The translations under genes and the position numbers were made by a program. Below, piece by piece: positions 8,907 through 17,199 of a DNA stretch of 64,000 nt. The DNA is from Mycobacterium sp. MS1601 (GTDB lineage Bacteria > Actinomycetota > Actinomycetes > Mycobacteriales > Mycobacteriaceae): assembly GCF_001984215.1 (NCBI RefSeq), contig NZ_CP019420.1, positions 4,526,001-4,590,000 of the forward strand. Reading direction: 5' to 3'. The notes beneath the pieces are model-generated. The model was not told where the DNA came from, did not search any database, and was given only the letters and a program-made list of their open reading frames with translations. The stretch's first letter is position 1, and every line of letters starts with the position of its first letter.

Positions 8907-11099
8907 TCAGAGCAGCAGATCTTCGGGATGGATAGGCAGATCATGGATGCGGATGCCGGTGGCATTGAACACCGCGTTGCCGATGGCAGCCGCGGAGCCG
9001 ACGGTGCCCAGCTCGCCGACGCCGCGGGCGCCGACCTCGCTGAAGTCGGGATCATCGCCGTCGAGACACACCGCGTCGATGAACGGCACGTCCGCATTGA
9101 CCGGAACCACGTAGTCGGCCAGGTTGGCCGCCGCCATACGTCCATCCGGTTCGATCGGATTGGCTTCCAGCAGCGCATGGCCGATCCCGAAGATCACCCC
9201 GCCCACCACCTGACTGCGGGCCGTTTTTGCGTTGATCACCCGGCCGATGTCCACCACGCTGGTGAACCGGCTGACCCGGGTCTCACCGGTGAACGTGTTG
9301 ACCCGCACTTCGCAGAAGTGCGCGCCGAAGCCATGGGCGGCATAAGGGATCATGATGTTCTCGTCGGCATGGGTGGCCTCGATCTCCGTGCGGCCCAACC
9401 CGCGCAGCAGATCGGCGAACGGGAGTTCGGCAGTGGCGGAGCGCAACACGCCGGCCTCATAGGTCACCGGCGTGCCTGATTCGGCCAGTGGCGAATTGGG
9501 GTCGGTGCCGGCCGCCTCGACCAACTGGGCGGCGGCCGCGCGGGCCGCGGTGCGAGCGGTCGGAGCAAGGCTGCCGGTGGCGCGTGAACCGACGGCGCCG
9601 GCCCCCGGCGGCAGGGCGGTGTCACCCACTTCCACCACCACACGGTCCATGGGCAGGCCCAGCGCATCGGCGACGACGATGGCCAGCGCGGTGGCCGACC
9701 CGGTGCCGATGTCCATGGTGCCCGACTGCACCAGCACGGTGCCGTCATCGCGGAACCGGACTCGCACCGCGTTCTCGGCACGACCGGCGGCCGGGTAAAT
9801 CGCGGTGGCCATGCCCATGCCGACCAACCACTGGCCGTCCCGGTTGGTCGCGGGCGCGGCGGAGCGACGATTCCAACCGAATCGGGCGGCGCCCACGCGG
9901 TAACACTCGTCGAGCCTCTTGCTGGTCCACCGACGGTCGGTGCCGGGCACCACCGTCGCATAGTTGCGCAGCCGCAGTTCCACCGGATCCACACCGGTGG
10001 CGACGGCCAGTTCGTCCATCGCCGTTTCGATGGCGAACGCGCCTGGCGCCTCGTTGGGTGCGCGCATCGCCCAGGTGGGCGGGATGTCCAAGGTGACCTG
10101 ACGTTGGTCGACGTGAAGATTGGGTGTGCGGTACAGCACGGCGCTGGTCTCGGAAGCCGTGCGCATGGGCCAACCACCCACCGCTGGATGTGCGGAGTCC
10201 GACTCGTGGCTGACAGCGTTGAGCGTGCCGTCGGCATTGGCGCCCAACCGTATGCGTTGACGGACGGCCGACCGGTGCCCGACAACGCTGAACACCTGAG
10301 TTCGACTGAGCAGCAACCTGACCGGGCGGTTGAGTTCACGCGCGGCCGCGGCGGCCAGCGTGGCGTCCGACCACGGCAGCACGCGGCTACCGAATCCGCC
10401 TCCGACATAGGTGGAGATCACTCGCAGCTGATCCGGTTGGATCCCGAGTGCGCCCGTCAGGCCGACCACCGCGCGGCCGGGGAACTGGGTGCCGGTGTAG
10501 ATGGTCAGCTGATCACCGTCCCAGAACGCCAGCGAGGCATGGGGTTCCATGGCTGCCGCGTGCTGGGCCTGCTGGCTGACGGTGATGTCGATGGTCACGG
10601 CACTGTCCTGCAGCGCGGTGTCGATGGTCCCGACTCCTGGGGCCAGCACCGTGGTTGTGCCGGAGACCTCGGCCGGCATGGTGACACCGGGACCGGCATC
10701 GGCCAGTGACGTTCTGGGCGTGCGTTCCTCGTAGGAAGTGGTGATCATGGCTGCCGCGTCCCGGGCATGTTCGAAGGTGTCTGCCACCACCACGCCGATG
10801 GCCTGGCCGCGGAAGCGAACCTCCTGATCCTGCAGCGGGCGGTAGTTCTCACCCAGCCCGCTCGGGTCGGCGGGTTCCAACCGCAGGGGCGCGAAGGGGG
10901 TGTACACCGCCACGACACCGGGCGCCGCAGCGGCGGCGTCGGTGTCCATGGCGGTGATGCGACCCAGACCGATGGTGGAGGTCACCAGAACCGCGTGTGC
11001 CATGCCAGGTTCTTGGTAGTCCGCGGGGTAGCGGGCCACGCCGGTGGTCTTGACCCGGCCGTCAACCCGGGAGATGTTGGCGCCCAACGGGGTCGTCAT
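8907..11099 (-). CDS. paoC: PaoC-type molybdopterin-binding subunit of aldehyde oxidoreductase, 730 aa
   Basis: Xanthine-dehydrogenase-family large subunit. The N-terminal domain (residues 1-115) starts DGRVKTTGVARYPADY, followed by molybdopterin-binding segments (TYVGGGFGSR, MRAPNEAPGAFA) and the C-terminal GVGELGTVG motif carrying the active-site Glu. It oxidises an aldehyde or N-heterocycle by hydroxylation at the molybdenum centre. The ATG at 11099 overlaps the stop of the FAD subunit by four bases. The length matches the PaoC/YagR group. Export is expected by hitchhiking with the Tat-tagged small subunit. The molybdenum-insertion chaperone (PaoD/XdhC type) is not in the window. Confidence 0.9.
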   Translation of the reverse strand: MTTPLGANISRVDGRVKTTGVARYPADYQEPGMAHAVLVTSTIGLGRITAMDTDAAAAAPGVVAVYTPFAPLRLEPADPSGLGENYRPLQDQEVRFRGQAIGVVVADTFEHARDAAAMITTSYEERTPRTSLADAGPGVTMPAEVSGTTTVLAPGVGTIDTALQDSAVTIDITVSQQAQHAAAMEPHASLAFWDGDQLTIYTGTQFPGRAVVGLTGALGIQPDQLRVISTYVGGGFGSRVLPWSDATLAAAAARELNRPVRLLLSRTQVFSVVGHRSAVRQRIRLGANADGTLNAVSHESDSAHPAVGGWPMRTASETSAVLYRTPNLHVDQRQVTLDIPPTWAMRAPNEAPGAFAIETAMDELAVATGVDPVELRLRNYATVVPGTDRRWTSKRLDECYRVGAARFGWNRRSAAPATNRDGQWLVGMGMATAIYPAAGRAENAVRVRFRDDGTVLVQSGTMDIGTGSATALAIVVADALGLPMDRVVVEVGDTALPPGAGAVGSRATGSLAPTARTAARAAAAQLVEAAGTDPNSPLAESGTPVTYEAGVLRSATAELPFADLLRGLGRTEIEATHADENIMIPYAAHGFGAHFCEVRVNTFTGETRVSRFTSVVDIGRVINAKTARSQVVGGVIFGIGHALLEANPIEPDGRMAAANLADYVVPVNADVPFIDAVCLDGDDPDFSEVGARGVGELGTVGSAAAIGNAVFNATGIRIHDLPIHPEDLLL

Positions 11100-12067
11100 G
11101 AGGTCTCCGTGATATCGGTGAGGGCGCGGGCGATGGCGCGGCGCAGCAGAGCTGGTTTGAACGCGTTGTTGGTCAACGGCCGGGCATCGGTGGCGGCTGC
11201 AGCGGCAGCCGCGGTGAAGGTGTCCAGTGTCGCGGGCCGATTCACCAACAGGTTTTCCACCTCGGGAAGTCGCCACGGCACCGTGGCCACCCCGCCGGCC
11301 GCCACCCGTGCCCGCGTGATCGTGCGTCCGCGCAGGGTGACCGCGGCGGCCACCGAAGTCAGTGCGAACTCGTAGGACTGCCGGTCGCGGACCTTGAGAT
11401 AGCCGCTGCGGGTGCCTGCGGGCAGCGGGGGAACGGTGATGGCGGTGATGAGTTCTCCAGGGGCCAGGTCGTTCTCGACGTCCGGGGTGCTCTGCGGCTG
11501 CCGGTAGAACTGCTCGAGGGCCACGGTGCGTTCACCCTCGGCGTTGCTCACCTGCACCGAGGCCTCCGCAGCGACCAACGCCACGGCCACATCACTGGCG
11601 TGGGTGGCCACGCAGGCATCGCTGGTGCCCAGCACCGCGTGCATGCGGTTGTACCCGGTGATCGCCGAGCAGCCGGTGCCGGGATTGCGCTTGTTGCACG
11701 GCATCGACAGGTCGCGAAAGTAACTGCATCGAGTGCGCTGCAACAGGTTTCCACCCATGGAGGCCATGTTGCGCAGCTGCGGTGAGGCGCTCAGCTCCAA
11801 GGCCCGGCTGATCAGGGTGTAGTCGCTGCGTACCGCGGGGTGCTCGGCCACGTCGGTCATCCGCTCGAGCGCGCCGATACGCAGGCCGGTGCCGTCGACG
11901 GTGATGCCGGTCAACGGCAGGCCGTTGATGTCGACCACCTGCTCAGGCGTAAGCACTTCGAGCTTCATCAGATCCACCAGGGTGGTGCCGCCGGCGAGGA
12001 AGCTGGCGCCGGTGAGGGCGGTGGCTGCGGACACCGAGTCGGCTACGGCGTAGGTGTAGGGGCGCAT
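11096..12067 (-). CDS. paoB: PaoB-type FAD-binding subunit with extra iron-sulfur cluster, 323 aa
   Basis: FAD-binding subunit of the CO-dehydrogenase/xanthine-dehydrogenase medium chain type: FLAGGTTLVDLMK is the FAD loop and SPQLRNMASMGGNLLQRTRC a second contact. The segment RTRCSYFRD...CNKRNPGTGC plus a later Cys (SDACVATH) is the cysteine set that holds a [4Fe-4S] cluster in E. coli PaoB (YagS), an addition most xanthine dehydrogenase FAD subunits lack. It passes electrons between the molybdenum/2Fe-2S chain and the external acceptor. It begins 1 base after the small subunit stop. Confidence 0.92.
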   Translation of the reverse strand: MRPYTYAVADSVSAATALTGASFLAGGTTLVDLMKLEVLTPEQVVDINGLPLTGITVDGTGLRIGALERMTDVAEHPAVRSDYTLISRALELSASPQLRNMASMGGNLLQRTRCSYFRDLSMPCNKRNPGTGCSAITGYNRMHAVLGTSDACVATHASDVAVALVAAEASVQVSNAEGERTVALEQFYRQPQSTPDVENDLAPGELITAITVPPLPAGTRSGYLKVRDRQSYEFALTSVAAAVTLRGRTITRARVAAGGVATVPWRLPEVENLLVNRPATLDTFTAAAAAAATDARPLTNNAFKPALLRRAIARALTDITETS

Positions 12068-12068
12068 G

Positions 12069-12722
12069 TCAGGCCATCCGATCGCGTGCGGTTTTGACGG
12101 CTTCGACGATGAACGGGTAGGCGCTGCAGCGACAGATGTTGCCTGACATGTGTTCCCGGATCTGTTCGTCGGACTCGGTGCGTCCGTCCTCGATCACCGC
12201 TACGGCGGACATGATCTGGCCTGGGGTGCAGAACCCGCATTGCATGGCGTCGTTGTCGATGAATGCTTGCTGGACGGGGTGCAGGTCGTCGCCATCAGCG
12301 AGGCCCTCGATGGTGGTGACCGCGCGGGTGTGCACGGTGGGCGCCAGCGTCAGACAGGACAGCACCCGGCGTCCGTCGACGTGCACGGTGCAGGCGCCGC
12401 ACTGACCGTGGTCACAGCCCTTCTTGGTGCCGGTCAGCCCGATCTGGTCGCGAAGCGCGTCGAGCAGCGTGGCGCGGGGATCGAGGGCGAGGGTGTGCTC
12501 GGTGCCGTTGACCACCAGCACGGTCGAGATGAGGTCGGGGTCGACATCGGTGCCTGCGGCGTCGTCACCCAGGCGGGAGACCACCACGGCGACGCCGGCC
12601 GTCGCCGCGACAGCGGTGCCGGAGTAGGCGATGAAGCGGCGGCGTGATACCCCGAAGGGCAGCACCGACATTCGAGGTGGTGGGTCGGCCTCGGTGGTGG
12701 TGTCAGAGCCGTCGTCTGGCAT
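12069..12722 (-). CDS. paoA: PaoA-type 2Fe-2S subunit with Tat signal peptide, 217 aa
   Basis: The N-terminus has a twin-arginine signal (SRRRFIAYSGTAVAATAG at about residues 25-42) followed by two [2Fe-2S] cluster sites: the plant-type site CDHGQCGACTVHVDGRRVLSC and the C-terminal site CGFCTPGQIM...NICRC. This is the PaoA/YagT arrangement, in which the folded heterotrimer is exported by Tat. The ATG at 12722 has a ggag site 8 nt upstream. It is the first gene of a four-gene leftward operon (paoA, paoB, paoC, DUF2306) and detoxifies aldehydes outside the membrane in the E. coli model. Confidence 0.93.
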   Translation of the reverse strand: MPDDGSDTTTEADPPPRMSVLPFGVSRRRFIAYSGTAVAATAGVAVVVSRLGDDAAGTDVDPDLISTVLVVNGTEHTLALDPRATLLDALRDQIGLTGTKKGCDHGQCGACTVHVDGRRVLSCLTLAPTVHTRAVTTIEGLADGDDLHPVQQAFIDNDAMQCGFCTPGQIMSAVAVIEDGRTESDEQIREHMSGNICRCSAYPFIVEAVKTARDRMA

Positions 12723-12955
12723 CGTTTCTCCGTCGTCCTCGCAAGTCGGTAGGGGGTTGACACCACAGTGGCAGTGCATTTCGGGGCTATTCAGGGATTG
12801 GTTATCCGGGTATCGGCAGTCCCGCCCTGAGCCGCCGGGAGAATCGGTGACGGGTCGATCTGCACAGTAGGGCCCGAGAACGTCTGGAGACAATGACCGA
12901 AAAGCCTTGGTGCTCGGTGCCGATAAACTGACCACACCGATAGGGAGGTACATCG

Positions 12956-13249
12956 ATGGCCACCGCGTACTGGATTGCGATCTACAGATCGATCTCCGAC
13001 CCGCAGCGGCACAAGAAGTACGCTGAGATCGCCGGTCCCGCGATTGCCGCCGCCGGTGGCGAATTCCTGGCTCGCAGTGGTGAATTCACGTCGCTCTATC
13101 CCGATTCCGCGGTCCGGATCGTGCTCATCCAGTTCCCGAGCCATGAGGCCGCGTTGGACTGCTACAACAGCGACGAGTATCAGCGGGCCTGTGCGGTGCT
13201 CGGGGACGCAGTAGAGCGGGAAGTGCGCATCGTCGACGCCTTGGGCTGA
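12956..13249 (+). CDS. DUF1330-family small protein, 97 aa
   Basis: The compact dimeric alpha/beta-barrel type fold is suggested by the pattern YWIAIYRSISDP..YAEIAGPAIAAAGGEFLARSG and VLIQFPSHEAALDCYNSDEYQ, which match the DUF1330 family. Catalysis is unproven for the family; some members sit next to redox enzymes. A strong ribosome binding site (gggaggt) precedes the ATG. It is divergent from the oxidoreductase operon, with about 230 bases between them. Confidence 0.85.
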   Translation: MATAYWIAIYRSISDPQRHKKYAEIAGPAIAAAGGEFLARSGEFTSLYPDSAVRIVLIQFPSHEAALDCYNSDEYQRACAVLGDAVEREVRIVDALG

Positions 13250-13255
13250 GGGCGG

Positions 13256-13486
13256 CTACCTGCGGGACGCCGTGTCATCCTCCGGCTCGTCGTCGTCCCA
13301 GTCGACCCATTCGGGCAGGGGAGTAGGTGGAACCACCGCCCACGTGGTGGATGGGCCCAGATCCGGATTCGAACGTAGGCGTTGCGCCTTGAACTTGCCT
13401 ACGTTGCGCAGGTACACCACCACAAAGATGGTCACGCCGACGGCGAGGAAGGCCAGTAGCGCCCACTTGGCCAGAGTCAGCCACAT
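13256..13486 (-). CDS. Small single-pass membrane protein, 76 aa
   Basis: One N-terminal transmembrane helix (LAKWALLAFLAVGVTIFVVVYL, about residues 5-26) followed by a basic then acidic cytoplasmic tail ending DDDEPEDDTASRR. Tail to tail with the DUF1330 gene. No known family is recognised; the layout is like many small mycobacterial membrane proteins. Confidence 0.7.
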   Translation of the reverse strand: MWLTLAKWALLAFLAVGVTIFVVVYLRNVGKFKAQRLRSNPDLGPSTTWAVVPPTPLPEWVDWDDDEPEDDTASRR

Positions 13487-13655
13487 ACTGGGTCCCCGGT
13501 TCGGAGCGGCAGACTAACCATTGTTCTGAGAGTAGACCCGGGCGGGTACTTCTACAGAGTGACTGGCCGACTATGCCGCTTTGCTGCTATGCATGGATCC
13601 GGAGATCTGTGGCCAGCTGAGTTCCGATGGAACACGACCCGGGGAAGGCGGACGT

Positions 13656-13973
13656 ATGGGCAAGAACCTGAACGCAGGAATTGAACAGCTATATGCCACT
13701 GCGGTCGAGGTCGACGGCCATGCCGAAGCCGTACTGACCGGCCATTCCCAGGCCGACGGGCGCATCGAATCCGCCGAAACAGGACTCAAAGGCGTTTCGG
13801 CGCGGGCACTGGGCCTCAAGACGGCGGCTTGGCGGCAGCGCACCGCGGTGCTCGGTGGAGCCGTTGCTGGGCACGCCGAGGCGCTGCGGGGCAGCGGGCA
13901 AGGTTTCGCCGACATGGAGGAGCGGCACGCAGCTGCCCTCGACCGGCTCCGGCCCCAGGGACCCACACCATGA
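13656..13973 (+). CDS. WXG100/EspC-like ESX substrate, 105 aa
   Basis: A ggggaagg site precedes the ATG at 13656. The protein is about 100 residues, predicted all helical, with a central turn containing the only Trp (TAAWRQR at residue 58) and a C-terminal helix containing GFADMEERHAAAL. These match the helical-hairpin EspC/DUF2580-type proteins exported by ESX systems; the YxxxD/E export signal would be represented here by FADME (F instead of Y). It overlaps the next gene by four bases (ATGA), which suggests it is a co-secreted partner or adaptor of that larger protein. Confidence 0.7.
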   Translation: MGKNLNAGIEQLYATAVEVDGHAEAVLTGHSQADGRIESAETGLKGVSARALGLKTAAWRQRTAVLGGAVAGHAEALRGSGQGFADMEERHAAALDRLRPQGPTP

Positions 13974-15073
13974 CTGTGACAGTTGCCGACATCGACGAAT
14001 GGAGCGTGGAGTCCATCCGGGAGGTTCATCGCGCGGCGGTGGCACGGTCACGCGCATCCAGGGATGCGGCACAGGGCCTGAACGCCCTGTCGATCTTCGA
14101 GACATGGCAGGGCGAGACCGCGGACGCGGCCCGCGACGCAGTAGCGAGCACCGGCAAGAACCTCGAGATGGACGCCGTCGAGGCGCATGTTGTGGCAGTC
14201 GCTGCTGGTCAGGCCGCAGACGACCTGGCAGCGGTCAAGAACCGTCTGCAGGTGTTGCGTCAGAAGGCGGCGTCGATGGACATGCAGATCGATGCCACCA
14301 CCAACACCATCGTGCCTGCAGCGGGAGTGTCCATGCCGCTGATGGAGGCCGAGCTGAAGGCGATGGAACTGCAGCCCGAGTTGACCTCGATCGTCGCCGC
14401 CGCGAACACCGTGGATGCCGCGTTCGCCAATGCCATCGAGATCGCCAGCGGTGACGGCCCACCGGTGCCGCCGATCCCGGGTACCGTCCCGCCCGAAACC
14501 GCCGACCTCAAGCCTCCGCCCGACTCGGCGCGGGGCGGTGGGTACTGGTCGGTGGACCGGTCGCAGGGCGGGTTCGACAAGCCCGTGCAGGGACCCGTCG
14601 CGCCCTGGCAACGGGCCATCGACCCGTCAGACATGAAGCAACTGACCGGGCCGTCGTCCGGCATGCAGGAGGTTGTCGAACCCAACTGGCCCGGAATGGA
14701 GGCCGAGCCGATAGCTCACCTCCAAGAGGCGTATCGGCTGCGGATCACCGGTCAGAGCTTCGACGGCTCTGCCGAGCACGTGCGCTGGATACACGAAGAC
14801 GGCCGGTGGTATCAGGCGAAGTGGGTCGATTATCAGTTCGAAGCCGAGCACCTGACCAAGGTCGTCACCGAGCAAGACCTCGGCGGGCTCTCGATTCCGG
14901 CTGTCGGGCTCGGGGAATGGGAGCCGATCACCATTCAGGAGATTTACAACGCCGCCGCTCACAACCCGCGTCTGACGATGTACATCCCCGATATTTGTGG
15001 GCCCGTCATCGCCATCGGTGCCGATGAATCGCCCATCACCCCGGGACTCCCTACCGCCTCGGTGCCCAGATGA
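13970..15073 (+). CDS. ESX-type large substrate with WXG-like N-terminal domain, 367 aa
   Basis: The first 100 residues are helical with a WxG turn (ETWQGETADAA at about residue 45), as in LXG/WXG proteins. A long helical linker to about residue 165 and a Pro-rich hinge (PPVPPIPGTVPPE) lead to a C-terminal region of about 130 residues with mixed strands and helices (HVRWIHEDGRWYQAKWVDYQ, WEPITIQEIYNAAAHN). That C-terminal region is not recognised; by analogy with polymorphic ESX effectors it could be the active domain. Start ATG at 13970, coupled to the small partner gene; the stop overlaps the next gene by four bases. Confidence 0.7.
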   Translation: MTVTVADIDEWSVESIREVHRAAVARSRASRDAAQGLNALSIFETWQGETADAARDAVASTGKNLEMDAVEAHVVAVAAGQAADDLAAVKNRLQVLRQKAASMDMQIDATTNTIVPAAGVSMPLMEAELKAMELQPELTSIVAAANTVDAAFANAIEIASGDGPPVPPIPGTVPPETADLKPPPDSARGGGYWSVDRSQGGFDKPVQGPVAPWQRAIDPSDMKQLTGPSSGMQEVVEPNWPGMEAEPIAHLQEAYRLRITGQSFDGSAEHVRWIHEDGRWYQAKWVDYQFEAEHLTKVVTEQDLGGLSIPAVGLGEWEPITIQEIYNAAAHNPRLTMYIPDICGPVIAIGADESPITPGLPTASVPR

Positions 15074-15555
15074 CCTCTCGGACAACGGTGGTGTGGGTCG
15101 CAGCAGCGGTGACGGTCGTGGTGGTTGCCGTCGCCGCGGTACTGATCGTGATGCGGGGCGACGACTCCGAACCGACCACAGATTGCGGCGTCGTCAGCTC
15201 GTTGTTCGCTCAATGGAACGACACCGTGGGGACGGCGGAGGCGGCGATCGCCAGCGGCGAAGAAGGTCGGGAGGGCACTCTCGACCTCGCGGACGCCGAA
15301 TCCTCGATGGCCACCGCCATCCGGGATTCACAAGGTGATGTCGACTCGACGGATATTACCGGCTACCTCGACCAATGGGCCTCCGGCGCAGAACAAATCG
15401 CGCAGAGCCGCCGAGATCAGGTGAATAACCCCGACCGGAGCGTCACCGATCCCGCGCCCCGTGGATACGTCGAAGGCTCGCTGTCGACGCAGACAGCGAT
15501 CGCGGGCTTGGTGTCGGCCTGCCCGGAGGCCAGGCCGCCGAGCAACAACGCCTGA
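15070..15555 (+). CDS. Membrane-anchored protein of the ESX-like operon, 161 aa
   Basis: One N-terminal transmembrane helix (VVWVAAAVTVVVVAVAAVLIVM, about residues 7-28) then a soluble, acidic, helical domain outside the membrane with two cysteines (C39 and C152) that could pair. It is coupled to the large WXG-like gene (ATGA at 15070). In an effector operon a membrane-anchored last gene is a reasonable place for an immunity or secretion-partner protein, but there is no direct evidence. Family not recognised. Confidence 0.68.
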   Translation: MTSRTTVVWVAAAVTVVVVAVAAVLIVMRGDDSEPTTDCGVVSSLFAQWNDTVGTAEAAIASGEEGREGTLDLADAESSMATAIRDSQGDVDSTDITGYLDQWASGAEQIAQSRRDQVNNPDRSVTDPAPRGYVEGSLSTQTAIAGLVSACPEARPPSNNA

Positions 15556-15568
15556 CGGACGGTGTTGT

Positions 15569-15635
15569 GCCCGCCTCTGCGCGACTTTTGCGCGACTTTG
15601 ATAATGCGTCGCTGAAAAGTCGCGTAAAGGCGGGC
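15569..15635. terminator. Long inverted repeat, probable terminator hairpin
   Basis: Left arm 15569-15589 and right arm 15615-15635 are complementary over 21 bases with two mismatches (core gcgacttt / aaagtcgc and cgcc / ggcg at the base), with a 25-base loop. It begins 14 bases after the stop of the ESX-like operon. There is no U tract, as usual in mycobacteria, so termination is inferred from place and stability. Confidence 0.6.
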
Positions 15636-15689
15636 GCTTCGGGCCCGTATGCTGACGCCTGAAGGCCGTCTGATCGGCAAGGAGTCGAG

Positions 15690-15857
15690 ATGACAGACGA
15701 TGACCCCCGCGCCAAGTACCGGCAGCTACCTCCACCCATCGACCCCGAGGACATGGTCGAGACCGTCGACGCATCCGAGGACAACGAAACGCCTCGGGAT
15801 CCGAACGAGGGCGCCGGCCCGTATCTACGGATCACATGGGGTCCGTCAGTCGGTTGA
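15690..15857 (+). CDS. Small acidic protein, 55 aa
   Basis: A short frame with a clean ribosome binding site (aaggag, 5 nt before the ATG at 15690). The protein is very acidic and Pro-rich (MTDDDPRAKYRQLPPPIDPE...) and ends GPYLRITWGPSVG. Its stop lies 12 bases inside the 3' end of the convergent LacI-type gene. Composition and ribosome binding site favour a real gene; function unknown. Confidence 0.55.
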   Translation: MTDDDPRAKYRQLPPPIDPEDMVETVDASEDNETPRDPNEGAGPYLRITWGPSVG

Positions 15858-16880
15858 CGGACCGGACTGCACCGCCCAGGGCTGCGCGGCCTGCGCACCG
15901 GCCTTGCGGATACTGACCTTCTCGAACCGATTGAGGTAGGGCCGGGACTCACCGGCGGTCACTGCGGCCAGCAGGTTGACGGCATCGCGCCCGAACGTCC
16001 AAGGCGCCAGATCCACCGCGGTGATCCGCTGATTGCTCAATTCCGTTGTGGGATCACTACTCAACGAGGCCAGGCCGAACTCGGGGCCGACGTGCCTGCC
16101 CATCGACTGCAGGATGCCGATGGACCGGCCGGCGAAACCCTGCGGCGCGCACACCAGGGCATCGACATCTGACGGGGCGGCGGCTGAGCGCACCGCCGCG
16201 CTCAGCTCCTCTAGCGTTGCACCCAGCGGGCAGTCGAAGGCGGACGGCTCCACCGACTGCGTTGCGCACCAGTCCAGATAGCTCTGTCGCACATCGTCGG
16301 CCCAGGACGAGTAGAACTGCCGGTCCGATCCGACGAAAGCCGGCCTGCCGTAACCGCTTTGGCGCAGGTGGTCGAGGACCAGCCGGGTTAGGTCGCTGTG
16401 CGGCGCTTCGATCACCGCGGACACCGCATCGGCCAGGGCCTCCGGTGGCCGGCCGGCCGTCACCATCGGGATTCCGGCGTCGACCAGACGCTCGAGCATG
16501 GGATCGCCCGGCAGGGGATCGACCGCCAGCACGCCGTCGACCTGGAAGTGCCGCGGACCCACGTCGGCGTCACGGGCGAAGAGCGTCAGATCGGCGTCGT
16601 GCTCGGCCGACCCGTGCGCCGCGCCGAACGCGAACTCCATGTAGAAGTTGAAGTTCCTCGCGATCGGCGGGATGTAGATCCCGAAGGCGCCGACGCTGCG
16701 GCCGCGCAACTGGCGGGCCGCCCGGTTGGTCACGTAGCCGAGTTCGCTGGCGGCGGCGGCCACCTTCGCCGCGGTGGCCGGCGACACCCGGCCGCCGCCG
16801 TGCAACGCGTCGGAGACCGTCGTCTTCGACAGCCCGACATGCTGGGCGATCTCCACGATCGTCACCCGTCGCGCTGCCAT
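15846..16880 (-). CDS. LacI-family transcriptional regulator, 344 aa
   Basis: The N-terminal helix-turn-helix reads VTIVEIAQHVGLSKTTVSDAL (residues 6-26) followed by the hinge helix region, then a periplasmic-binding-like effector domain. The start is placed at the ATG at 16880, directly before the HTH. It is divergent from the symporter operon and a perfect palindrome lies in the shared upstream region, so it most likely represses that operon until its inducer, perhaps the transported solute, is bound. Confidence 0.88.
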   Translation of the reverse strand: MAARRVTIVEIAQHVGLSKTTVSDALHGGGRVSPATAAKVAAAASELGYVTNRAARQLRGRSVGAFGIYIPPIARNFNFYMEFAFGAAHGSAEHDADLTLFARDADVGPRHFQVDGVLAVDPLPGDPMLERLVDAGIPMVTAGRPPEALADAVSAVIEAPHSDLTRLVLDHLRQSGYGRPAFVGSDRQFYSSWADDVRQSYLDWCATQSVEPSAFDCPLGATLEELSAAVRSAAAPSDVDALVCAPQGFAGRSIGILQSMGRHVGPEFGLASLSSDPTTELSNQRITAVDLAPWTFGRDAVNLLAAVTAGESRPYLNRFEKVSIRKAGAQAAQPWAVQSGPSTD

Positions 16881-16953
16881 GCGGTCATCGTAACCAGCTC
16901 GTAAATTGCCGCTCACCCCTTGACAAGGCCCCGGGTGTGGCACGAGTCTCAGA

Positions 16954-16975
16954 CGTGCCGGAACGTTCCGGCACG
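16954..16975. promoter_or_regulatory. Perfect 22-bp palindrome, candidate LacI-type operator
   Basis: A 22-base perfect palindrome centred on gccggaacgttccggc, 13 bases before the first gene of the symporter operon. The central CG step is usual for LacI-family operators. A ttgaca hexamer at 16920-16925 lies upstream, so a repressor bound here would sit over the start of transcription. Confidence 0.75.
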
Positions 16976-16988
16976 AGTGGAGACGCTG

Positions 16989-17198
16989 ATGCCCGCCGAG
17001 GCCCCACGCCCAGCGAAACGCCGCAACGCGACCATCGTGGTTGCGCTCGCCGTGCTGAACTTCGTGATCCTGCTGTTCCCGCCGCTGACGTGGTACCTCG
17101 GTCAGAACGGGGTGTGGTTCTTCCTCATCACCGGCGTGATCGGCGTGGTCTCACTGCTGATCATGTACCGCGCCGACAGTTCGGTCGGGGAGGACTGA
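16989..17198 (+). CDS. Small two-helix membrane protein of a symporter operon (DUF3311-like), 69 aa
   Basis: The ATG at 16989 follows a ggag site. After a basic N-terminus (KRRNATIVV) come two transmembrane helices (VVALAVLNFVILLFPPLTWYL and FFLITGVIGVVSLLIMY). Small proteins of this DUF3311-like kind commonly sit immediately before sodium:solute symporter genes and are taken as accessory subunits. It is separated by 1 base from the symporter. Confidence 0.78.
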   Translation: MPAEAPRPAKRRNATIVVALAVLNFVILLFPPLTWYLGQNGVWFFLITGVIGVVSLLIMYRADSSVGED

Positions 17199-17199
17199 C

